Source: Furcasterigmium furcatum (lineage: Eukaryota; Ascomycota; Sordariomycetes; Glomerellales; Plectosphaerellaceae). Taken from it: a stretch of DNA of 64,000 bases. The notes below the pieces were generated by a model. It did no database searches. It was given only the letters and a program-made list of their open reading frames with translations, and was not told the origin of the DNA. Where the stretch lies: the NCBI GenBank assembly GCA_001599815.1, contig BCIA01000001.1, positions 1,926,934 to 1,990,933 of the forward strand. Direction: 5' to 3'. How positions within the stretch are numbered: position 1 is the first letter of the stretch; each line of letters begins with the position of its first letter. The translations under genes were made by a program, and so were the position numbers. Positions 55,647-64,000 of the stretch are shown here, one piece after another.

Positions 55647-55885
55647 ACTCTCCGCGTGTTGATGCCTGAAGCCGTTTCTTCCTTCTCCGCTTCTTTTTTT
55701 CAAGCACCTACCTTACCCTCGCTCCTGCCACCCCCAAACTTCCTCTCCTCCCATCCCTCATCTCCCACCAGTCGCCACTCGCCCACTCCACAGCTTCTCG
55801 CCCTTGATGAGCACATCCTCCTTGCTCGACCATCAGCTCTATCCCACCCATCCCCCCTTCCCTCGGTCGAGAACACCGTCAACCA

Positions 55886-57643
55886 ATGGCATCGCAGTCC
55901 GTGGAAGAGTCCTCCTCTCCCGAGGCGGTGACCGAAGAGAAGGGAGACTTTCAGTCCGACTCGGTCTACCTTCTTTACGACCCTGAACTGGAACAACAGG
56001 TCCACGATCTCATCGACGAGGAAGACGATCATTCCGCGCGCATCATTCCCATACATACTTACCAACAGCCGCACAACATGGCATCACTCAACTACGAGGT
56101 CCACCCCCTCCCTTATTTTGCCGGTATGGCGACATGCCTGGCATTCGGCCTGATGGATGCCCTATTTGCCGAGCCTGTGCATCTCGACAAAGATATCAAT
56201 CAGAGGAACTTCCCGGGCCCCATCGTCAGACATGACCCAGGAAACACTCCCCTCCGTGCCGACCCCAGCATGGACTGGGAGAGGAGCGGTGCGGTCCGTC
56301 ACCTCAGCGACTACATCGAGAAACGCGGCCCACAGAAAGATAACGTCAAACGACTCTATGAGGAGTACACTCGGGGCAGATTCGTCCAGATCAAGGAGAT
56401 GATGGAGGCGGAGGTGGCAGCAAAGGCCAGAACAACTGTCGCGCCCTTGGCCGAGCAGCCACCTCAACTTCCAGCAGAACCGCGCCTGCAAAATGCATCG
56501 GAACCAGTGGTGGTGACAGCTTCCATGCTCTCGCAAGCTGCTACAGTTGACGAAGCCATTTCGGTTCTCATAGCCGCGGACATGGCTGCTGCCAGTAAAG
56601 ATCCGAGCCAGCCGGCCAGTGACAAAATGGACGCCCAGTCAACAGCAAGTTCTCACACCCTGGATTTCGAGCCATCCACCGATTCTCCCGAGACTCTCGC
56701 GAGTGATGCCTCAGCACGGGAAGATAAGGACGAACACACCGCGCCGCGACAGGAAACCTGCCACCTCGAAACTGCCTCTGACCCGAACAACGCGGTGCCC
56801 GAAATCACCAAACACGCAACTACACCCTCCCACCCGAGTGGACGTGTCTCCCCCTCCATCAGCTCCGCTTCCTGCCGCGCTGATACTCCCACAAGTCCCA
56901 CCCACGAGGCAGCACACCAACGTCCATCGGTTTCTTCTGCCAGCTTCGACTTTAACGCCATCACGCAAGCGCCTCTGTTCACTAAGTTGACCACGATGCC
57001 CGACGAGATGGGGCAGCAGAGCCGCGAAGAAGCCGCTGTCCAACAGGGAGCCCAACAGGAAGCCCAGCAGGAAGCTCAGCAGGAAGCTCAGCAGGAAGCC
57101 CAACATACCAGTTCAACCTGTACATCTGCCAACACAGAGCAGCAGGCCGCCATACTGCAAGACGACGGAGACGTGCAGACTCAGGATGAGGCAGAGAGGC
57201 AGCCGCAGGAGGAACCTGAGAGGCAGCCCCAGGACAGCGGCGGCGGCGATGACTACGTCTGCAATCAATACCATGACGACGACAACGGCTACGACGACGA
57301 CGACGAACCCGAAGACGAGATATGCAGCCACACCCTTGAACATCCTCTCAACCGCCGCCGCAGCATTCCCGCGAATTTCCAACCCCACTACTACTACAAC
57401 CGACTACAGAAATGGGCTCTTGTGCTTCAGCGCACGTATCCCCACATGGACGAGAGCGAACGCGTCGCCGATGCCAAGGAGAGGGAACACCAAAAGGCTA
57501 CACGCCGGTACAGCGAGCCTCGATGGATGTTCTCGAGGGACGCCCGAGCCTGGGAGGATTTCGAGATTCCCCCCATGCTCATCACTCTTGCGGAGGGCGA
57601 GGACGAGAGCTGGCCAGGCTGCTCCGGCGTGGCCAAAAACTAG
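55886..57643 (+). CDS. Low-complexity acidic/Gln-rich protein, first part
   Basis: An open frame of 585 residues with a strong CAACCAATGG start. The N-terminal 150 residues are ordinary (SVYLLYDPELEQQVHDLIDEEDD, then an Ala/Pro-rich part). The middle is Ser/Thr/Pro-rich, with a short (QEAQ)n tandem repeat at about 57050-57110. An acidic DDDDNGYDDDDEPEDE stretch follows, and then a more structured C-terminal block (HYYYNRLQKWALVLQRTYPHMDESERVADAKEREHQKATRRYSEPRWMFSRDARAWEDFEIPPM). No catalytic domain is recognised. It ends at TAG 57641-57643, but the same frame stays open beyond, which suggests that this stop is secondary (see 57644-58609). Confidence 0.6.
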   Translation: MASQSVEESSSPEAVTEEKGDFQSDSVYLLYDPELEQQVHDLIDEEDDHSARIIPIHTYQQPHNMASLNYEVHPLPYFAGMATCLAFGLMDALFAEPVHLDKDINQRNFPGPIVRHDPGNTPLRADPSMDWERSGAVRHLSDYIEKRGPQKDNVKRLYEEYTRGRFVQIKEMMEAEVAAKARTTVAPLAEQPPQLPAEPRLQNASEPVVVTASMLSQAATVDEAISVLIAADMAAASKDPSQPASDKMDAQSTASSHTLDFEPSTDSPETLASDASAREDKDEHTAPRQETCHLETASDPNNAVPEITKHATTPSHPSGRVSPSISSASCRADTPTSPTHEAAHQRPSVSSASFDFNAITQAPLFTKLTTMPDEMGQQSREEAAVQQGAQQEAQQEAQQEAQQEAQHTSSTCTSANTEQQAAILQDDGDVQTQDEAERQPQEEPERQPQDSGGGDDYVCNQYHDDDNGYDDDDEPEDEICSHTLEHPLNRRRSIPANFQPHYYYNRLQKWALVLQRTYPHMDESERVADAKEREHQKATRRYSEPRWMFSRDARAWEDFEIPPMLITLAEGEDESWPGCSGVAKN

Positions 57644-58609
57644 CACGAGGTGACTACCGGAGCCGTGAGCGCGGCTGGGGAGTCGAGGCAGCTCTCGCTG
57701 ACTTGGAAAATGCTGTCGCAGGAAGAGGAGGAGGATTTTGACTCTGTCACGCTGTATGACAGCGGGCGTGAGCTTTGCGGAACAGAGCTTGGTGTCACAG
57801 AAAAGGTCGTCGGGGATGAAGAGCAGCCCTCGACGACCGCCGATGAGTCGCCGGACTTCAGCTCCAAGAAGAGCAAGAAAAAGAAGAAAACCAAGGCCGC
57901 CATTGTTGAAGTCGAGCCTGAGCCCGAACCTGCGGCTGCTCCGGCCGAGCAGCGTTCAGCAGAAGACCAATGGGAACCCAATCATGGGTCGGTGTCTAGC
58001 CTGACCGAGGATGGAGCTGGAGGCCAACTAGCAGATGACACTCCTGTGTTGGAAGATTAGGAACAAGTTGGCTATGAGGATGGGGAATCGGATACTCTGA
58101 CAGGCGATCTTTCGGAGCTCGGGGAACGGGAAGACTGTGGCACCGGCGTTGACAACGCAGCCGAAGTGCCAGAGACGGACGGGCCTCACGAGGATGGCTT
58201 GCATGGCTCCAAGGATGAGACTTCGGAAGAAAGTCCACAGACGGAGGAGGCTGAAGGGCCAACGGCCCCTGACGACACAGACCAAGCCGCCGAACGACCG
58301 GAGCCGGACGACTCCCCTCCACGGGAGGACGGCGGCCACGATAGCGAGACGCGCCCAGAGACAGTTGACTCTGGCTCAACGAGCGAGGTCATCGCCAAGC
58401 CCGCCAACCTAGATGGTTTCGGTGAGGCAGACGGCTCTCCACCCTCAAGCCAGGACGAGGACCACACCCGCAATTTCAACGGGCCAGCAGAGCCTGACTC
58501 CAACACCGAAGAAGTGCTACAGCGGCACCCGAGGGCCCGGAATCGCAGTTGTACTGTGAATTTCGCGGGAACAATGGACTTTTACTTCCCCAGCTGCGGT
58601 CCATCATAG
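57644..58609 (+). pseudogene. In-frame continuation past two TAG codons
   Basis: The frame of the preceding gene continues after TAG 57641-57643 for 138 codons to a second TAG (58058-58060), and then for another 182 codons to TAG at 58607-58609. There is no other stop. The product is acidic and Ser/Glu-rich like the upstream part, with one basic SSKKSKKKKKTKAA segment. Both interrupting codons could come from CAG by one C-to-T change in a CpA context. The contexts are AAC-TAG-CAC and GAT-TAG-GAA. A 69-bp in-phase intron (57992-58060, GTGTCT..TAG) could remove the second, but its donor is poor, and nothing similar removes the first. Confidence 0.55.
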
Positions 58610-59436
58610 GTGAGTGATTCAACTCCGAGAACATGAATACAACAGACTGACCCACGCAGCCCTCTTTTTTTTACTTTTTCTTTCTGTCTGCTTTACACCC
58701 GGCCTCTCTCCTGGCAACATGTCCACGAATTTCGTCGAGGATTCGACAGGGGAATGGTGCCATACGGTAAGACGCGCCATGAGAAATAGCGTCATAATGA
58801 AGGAATTCCATCTTCTGGTGGTTTTCTGTGTGAGTACGATGAAAACAGCGGGCGGGGCTTAACAAGACGGAAAGCATCGAAGCGGCAGCATTTTGTACGA
58901 ATAGAACCACAATTCATTTGCAGCCAGTCTTTGCATGAAATTCCCCATTGATTCGTCTTGTGATATTTCCCTCGTCGGACTCGGAGGTGAAACTGGTATG
59001 TCCCGACTGTGGCCCCTTTTCCAAAAGTGAGGGCATTCAGAGATTCTTGAAAAATGCCCCCCACTTCCAGCCTTGGGCGTCCCGTCTCCATAGCGCACGG
59101 TCCAGGGCCCCACCAAACGCAAAGAGCCAATCAGTTGCCGGGGCGGCCACAGCGTCGAAAGAGCTAGAAGGAGCTCGCCGCCTGAGAAGCAGAAATAAGG
59201 CGGCGGCCAGTGGAACGGAACAACTCTGACCTCCATCTGAAAGAAACCCGACACCACCACCAGGACTGAGAATCAACCAGCCCGTGAGCACTCTGCTTGA
59301 TACCCCTCTACTACGGCACTTGGCTCTCACGATTCTTGACTTGGTTTCCTGCCTATTCACCGGGTAATCCGCTCATCTCCCGTTGCAACAAGCCTTCTCC
59401 GTCTTCTTCCAACGATCCCCCAACCCCGCCACCACC
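58610..59436. other. Intergenic, promoter of STI1
   Basis: About 830 bp upstream of STI1. No gene is supported. I did not find an unambiguous heat-shock element, though short GAAAAT/TTC words occur. Confidence 0.45.
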
Positions 59437-61309
59437 ATGGCCACGGCAGACGAGCTCAAGGCTCTCGGCAACAAGGCTATTGCCGCCAAGGACTTCGATG
59501 ATGCCATGTACGTCGTATCCCCCGGTAGATCCTCTGAGAGTATGCCTGCTAACTCCTCCCAAGCGACAAGTTCACCCAGGCCATCGCCATCGACCCCACC
59601 AACCACATCCTCTACAGCAACCGCTCCGCTGCCTACGCCTCCAAGAAGGAGTGGGACAATGCCCTGAACGACGCAGAGAAGACTACAGAGCTCAAGCCTG
59701 ACTGGGCGAAGGGCTGGGGCCGCAAGGGCACCGCGCTGTGGGGCCAGGGAGACCTGCTGGGCGCCCACGATGCCTACGAGGAGGGTCTGAAGCAGGACCC
59801 GAACAACGCCGGCCTGAAGAAGGACCTGGCGTCCACGAAGAAGCAGATGGAGCAGGAAGTCGGCGCCGACCCTAGCGGCTCCGACCCCCTGGGCGCCATG
59901 GGCGGCCTCGGCCAGATGTTCCAGGACCCCAAGCTCATCGAGAAGCTCGCCAACAACCCCAAGACCAGCAGCCTCCTGGCCGACCCCTCCTTCATGGCCA
60001 AGCTGCAGCAGGTCCAGCAGAATCCCAGCAACGCCGACCTGTTCTCCGACCCCCGCATGCTCCAGGTCCTCGGCGTCCTCATGGGCGTCGACCTGCAGAT
60101 GCGCGACCCCAGCGACATGCCCGAGGGCGCCGGCGCCGGCGGCGACACCGAGATGGCCGATGCCATGCCCGAGCCTCCCAGGCCCCAGCCTAAGAGGGCC
60201 CCCGAACCTGCGCCCGAGCCCGAGCCGGAAGACGAGGAGGCTCTCGAGAAGAAGAAGGCCAAGGAGGCCGCCGACAAGGAGAAGGCCCTCGGCACCGAGA
60301 ACTACAAGAAGCGCAACTTTGACGAGGCCATCGCGCACTACACCAAGGCCTGGGAGCTGTTCAAGGACATCACCTACCTGAACAACCTCGGCGCCGCGCA
60401 GTTCGAGAAGGGCGACTACCAGGGCTGCATCGACACGTGCACCAAGGCCGTCGAGGAGGGTCGCGAGATCTACGCCGACTTCAAGCTTATCGCCAAGAGC
60501 TACGCCCGCATCGGCACCGCCAACGAGAAGCTCGGCGACTTTGACAAGGCCATCGAGAACTACAAGAAGTCGCTCACGGAGCACCGCACGCCCGACGTCA
60601 ACACCAAGCTGCGCGCCGCCGAGAAGAACAAGCTCGAGTCGGGACGCCTCGCCTACATCGATCCGGTCAAGGCCGAGGAGGCCCGCGAGGACGGCAACAA
60701 GAAGTTCAAGGACATGGACCTCCCGGGCGCCGTGGCCGCCTACACGGAGATGACCAAGCGCGCGCCCGACGACCCCAGGGGCTACAGCAACCGCGCCGCC
60801 GCCTTCATCAAGCTGCTCGAGTTCCCCAGCGCCGTCGACGACTGCGAGCTGGCCATCAAGAAGGACCCCACGTTCATCCGCGCGTACATCCGCAAGGCGC
60901 AGGCCTACTTCGGCATGCGCAAGTACTCCGAGTCGGTCGACGCCTGCAGCCAGGCCAAGATCGTCGACCAGCAGCACCACAACGGCGCCAACGCGCGCGA
61001 GATCGACCAGCAGGAGCAGAAGGCCTTCTCGGCCATGTACTCGGCGCGCGACAACGAGACTGAGGAGCAGACGCGGGAGCGCCTGTCCAAGGACCCCGAG
61101 GTGAGTGGCAGTGCCGCCGTTATTCCCGCCCGAAATCAATCGCTAACTCGTCGCAGATCATGGGCATCATGAGCGATCCCGTCATGCAGGCCATCCTGCA
61201 GCAGGCGCAGTCGGATCCCGCGGCGCTCCAGGAGCACATGAAGAACCCCGACGTGCGGTCCAAGGTGCAGAAGCTGGTCGCCGCCGGCGTCATCCGCGTC
61301 GGTCGGTAA
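59437..61309 (+). CDS. STI1: Hsp90 co-chaperone STI1 (Hop)
   Basis: Three exons (59437-59507, 59564-61100, 61157-61309) give about 586 residues, the expected length. The order is TPR1 (DELKALGNKAIAAKDFDDAIDKFTQAIAIDPTNHILYSNRSAAY), a DP1 domain (DPKLIEKLANNPKTSSLLADPSFMAKLQ), a linker rich in Pro/Glu, TPR2A/2B (EKALGTENYKKRNFDEAIAHYTKAWEL, then EEAREDGNKKFKDMDLPGAVAAYTEMTKRAPDD), and DP2 at the end (IMGIMSDPVMQAILQQAQSDPAALQEHMKNP). It joins Hsp70 and Hsp90 by binding EEVD tails. The large open frame on the opposite strand is a codon-bias shadow. Confidence 0.97.
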
Positions 61310-61718
61310 GGCTGCCGCGGCGGCGGCGGGGGAGGGACTTGAAAAGTGTACTTATGAAAGCGAGGAGCCGTGGGGGGGAGGCGGATGGTCACGTTTTAAT
61401 GGCGGCGGTAGGCATCCCCTTCCCCGTGTACCCCTAGTGGTTGGCAGCATGACCAATAAAAGACACGAAGCTACGAGCATGGAGCGCGCCACGTGCAGTC
61501 GCGAAACCCGTGATGGTGGGCAGATGTCGCGCGCAGTCGATGTGCAGATGCGCATGGGGGCGGCGGTCATCTGCATTTGGGGGTGTCGCGATCCCGCTGA
61601 AGAAGTGTCACGCGGGTGCGGCCGCCAAGCGGCGGCAGTCAAATACCGTGCGGCGCCGCACCGCGCCCGCGGTCTCTCGAGGGTTGATGTATTGATCTGT
61701 TCAGAGTCGCCGCCTGCC
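61310..61718. other. Intergenic, STI1 3' / ankyrin gene 5'
   Basis: About 410 bp with G/C-rich sequence. Only the promoter and leader of the next gene are expected; no other feature is seen. Confidence 0.5.
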
Positions 61719-64000
61719 ATGGAATCGCCCATGGAAGAAGGTAAGCAGGTGTTTGTTGTAGTGGCTGTGGCGAGGCAGTGCTAACTGACGGCTCTCCCAG
61801 CATATCGCCGCCTTGTTGAAGTCATCGCCACACAGCCCGATACTAAACAGACACAGGAGCATATCCGCGGCCTGCTCGCCTCTCTGCCTGCCGTTCTCCA
61901 GACCAGGGACGCGCAGTCGCGGACACCCTTGCACCATGCCGCCGTAGCCGGGAAGCCTCTCCTGCTGCGCGCCATTCTCGACGTCACGTTCCCCCTGGAT
62001 CTCGACCCTGCCGACAACGAAGGCCTGACGCCGCTGCATCTCGCTGCTCGGAACGGCCACTCCGAGACCGTCCATGCGCTACTGCGTGCCGGGGCCAGTG
62101 TCCGCCGCGAGGAGGCGTTTGGCGAGACCGCGTTGCATGAGGCTGCCAGGAACGGGCACGAGGGCCTTGTGCGCCTCTTTGTCGATGGCGGATCCGTAGT
62201 AGATGCCGGAAACCGGGACTCGAGCACCGCGCTGCATGTCGCCGCTCGAAGAGGACACGGGGGCGTCGTCGATGCGCTGCTCGCCGCTGGGGCGAATCCC
62301 GCGACGAGAGACAAGGTCGGTGACACGCCGCTGCACGATGCGGCGAGGGAAGGCCACGCGGATATTGTCGCGGCGCTGCTGTCGACCGGCCTGGTGGGCG
62401 TTGATGCGAGGAACGCCAACGGGCTGACGCCGCTCAGTGTTGCTGCGCGTCACGGACGGGAGGCCATCGTTCGGTCACTGCTCGAGCGTGGTGCGGACGT
62501 TGACGCGCTGAGCTCCGAGTTCACTGCGCCTCTGCACCAGGCCGCCGCCGAGGGACATGACGGTGTCATCAGGTGCCTGATTGCTGCCGGAGCTGAAGTG
62601 GACTTGCAGGATAAGGACTACCAGAGCGCACTCCATGCCGCGGTCATATTCGAGCACGCTACGGTTGTTGGGAGTCTGCTTGCCGCCCAGGCTTCCGTTG
62701 ACCTCCGAGACACGGAGGACTGTACGCCGCTGCACCACGCCGTCAAGAACGGGAGCCAGATTATCGTCAGGGACCTGCTGGAGGCCGGGGCCGATCCGAC
62801 GGTTCTATCTGCCGGCGGCGAGACGCCGCAGAGCCTGGCCCGGGTCTTGGGCAAGGAAACCATCGTCGAGCTGTTCGCCAGTCCCCAGGTCGTCCCCCGC
62901 CAGGACGTGGCGACCAACTTCCGTCCGAAGAAAGCAAGGCCCCCTTCGCGGCCCCTCGAAGAGATGGAGATCGAGGTGTGCAAGCACTTCAGGGGCACTC
63001 TATGGTGTCCTACCGCCGAGACGACCTTCGACGACCTCACCGTGTGGGATATTCTCTACGACCCAGAGACCGAGACGAAGTTGTCCCCCCAGCCGCCGGT
63101 AAAGCCACCCACTACGACATCGCCGCCTGCGTCCCCGGGAGTCTCGTTCGCCAGGGAGACCAAGGACATCCCGCGCCATCACCACCGCCGGAAAACGTCC
63201 TCGCGCCCGCCCTCGCCGCCGATCAAGCGCTGGATCCATCTACCCTCGAACAACATCCCCTGGGTCCTCGATCTCGTCCAGAAGCTGTCCGCTGTCGACG
63301 GCAAGACGGAAGCAGAGTGCGCCCGGATCATGCGGTTCGTGAGGGACACGTTCCTCGAAATGCGCTTCTCGGCGCCGTACCGGAAACCGCACTTCCGCCG
63401 GGAGAACGCGGGAGCAGCCAGTGCGAATGCCACCGACGGCCTAGACATCGCGGGCCTCGGCAGCGGGGAGCTGTTCTCCCTGGTAATGCCTGTTATCGAC
63501 GTGGACATGGACGAGAAGACGCGGGTGCAGCTGCAATCCGTCAAGGGCGCGGACGGCAACGAGCCGAGGCGGGAGCTGCTTCGCGGGGATACGGAGGAGA
63601 GGCATCGCAGCCTCATCGCCATGCCGACGCAGTTGCAGCACCACCTGTTCCCGTACCTGAAGCATCTCGGCGCGATGGTGGACTTGAGGAAGTGCTTCAC
63701 CAAGTCTGAGCTGCACGTACCGCGGACGCTTGATCAGTCGTACCACGAGTCGTTGAGCAAGGAGGAAGTTCGCCTGAGAAATGAGAGCCAGGTGGTGTAC
63801 CGGTATTTACAACGCCTTGAGAAGGCTTTGGAGGCGGTCGTCGAGCTGGAGAGGCAGAGCCAGGAAGCGAAGGGTGAGGTCGGAGGAAGCGAACGGCAGT
63901 CGTCCGGTCAGCCTTCGGGTAACCCCTTTGAGCGCCGGGATCTCCTGTCGCAGGGCTCGAGCGACAAGCAGAAGCGTACTGATGGCACGAAGGAGCAGCT
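61719..64000 (+). CDS. Ankyrin-repeat protein, CorA-like type, 5' part
   Basis: Exon 1 is 61719-61740 (22 nt), followed by a 60-bp intron and an exon from 61801 open to the window edge; the 3' end is missing. About ten regular ankyrin repeats follow (TPLHHAAVAGK, TPLHLAARNGHSETVHALLRAGA, TALHEAARNGHEGLV, TALHVAARRGHGGVV, TPLHDAAREGHADIV and so on) to about residue 360. After a Pro/Arg-rich linker comes KRWIHLPSNNIPWVLDLVQKL, and later TQLQHHLFPYLKHLG and HVPRTLDQSYHESL. These are the lead-in motifs of the fungal ankyrin/CorA-like Mg2+ transporter-type proteins, whose two C-terminal helices would lie past the window. Such proteins are often listed as putative Mg2+/Zn2+ carriers, without biochemical proof. 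The intron is supported by the split Ala codon and the GTAAG..CAG ends. Confidence 0.8.

Larger units (their letters stand above)
53177..55885. other. Gene-free, repeat-rich interval
   Basis: About 2.7 kb with no supportable gene. It contains CGG/CCG and CTC/TTC low-complexity tracts (about 53,700-53,920), a trinucleotide array (54,056-54,350), a 0.9 kb element with 41-bp inverted repeats (54,725-55,646), and the promoter of the next gene after 55,650. Short frames here consist of repeats. Confidence 0.55.

Noticed and set aside
59373..61139. 588-codon open frame on the minus strand opposite STI1
   Set aside because: Leu/Val/Gly-rich shadow of a strongly codon-biased gene. The sense strand encodes a complete, recognisable STI1.
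1..64000. CRISPR array, rRNA operon, complete tRNA gene
   Set aside because: No spaced direct repeats, no rRNA sequence and no full cloverleaf were recognised.

Overview
The window is nuclear DNA of a filamentous ascomycete (Pezizomycotina, most probably a Sordariomycete). The grounds are short 50-70 bp introns with GTRNGT donors, CTNAC-type branch sites and YAG acceptors; AC-rich CAxxATGG start contexts; GC-rich third codon positions; and families typical of that group (Zn2Cys6 regulators, Dal5-like and drug:H+ MFS carriers, VWA/alpha-kinase, NPP1-like secreted protein, giant ankyrin proteins). I cannot name the species. All gene models were built by reading frames across introns; exon coordinates are in the entries.

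Layout. 1-17 kb is mixed: the 3' end of a fructosyl-amine-oxidase-like gene, a Zn2Cys6 regulator, a Nudix hydrolase, a proline-rich orphan, an NPP1-like secreted protein (minus), a VWA/alpha-kinase (minus) and a 1,464-residue ankyrin-like protein. 17-38 kb looks like a catabolic cluster: a multi-pass membrane protein, a hydrolase fused to a SnoaL-like domain, a Dal5-type MFS carrier, a ThDP-dependent benzoylformate-decarboxylase/acetolactate-synthase-like enzyme, a salicylaldehyde/benzaldehyde-type aldehyde dehydrogenase, an SDR, a Zn2Cys6 regulator, a divergent UbiX/Pad1 and UbiD/Fdc1 pair, and an FMO-like flavoprotein. 38-53 kb is a second, transport- and monooxygenase-rich block: a Zn2Cys6 regulator with a 14-nt microexon, an MFS relic, two paralogous LLM-type (NtaA/SnaA/DszA-like) flavin monooxygenases, a drug:H+ MFS carrier, an NCS1 permease and an MDR oxidoreductase. 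53.2-55.9 kb is gene-free and repeat-rich, with a trinucleotide array and a 0.9 kb element bounded by 41-bp inverted repeats. 55.9-64 kb holds a low-complexity acidic gene broken by two in-frame TAG codons, the Hsp90 co-chaperone STI1, and an ankyrin protein that runs off the end.

How they may work together (inference). UbiX makes the prenylated FMN that UbiD needs for decarboxylating unsaturated or aromatic acids. The ThDP enzyme, aldehyde dehydrogenase and SDR fit 2-oxo-acid to aldehyde to acid/alcohol steps on an aromatic or aliphatic side chain, and the FMO, hydrolase and MFS carrier could complete uptake and ring or side-chain processing. The palindrome CGGAACGTTCCG (or its GGAACGTTCC core) lies in the promoters of the ThDP enzyme, the UbiX/UbiD pair and the FMO, which suggests one regulon under a cluster Zn2Cys6 factor. 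A different motif, TCGGATNNGAATCCC, is shared by the divergent MFS/NCS1 and MDR/LLM promoters, suggesting a second regulon in the right-hand block.
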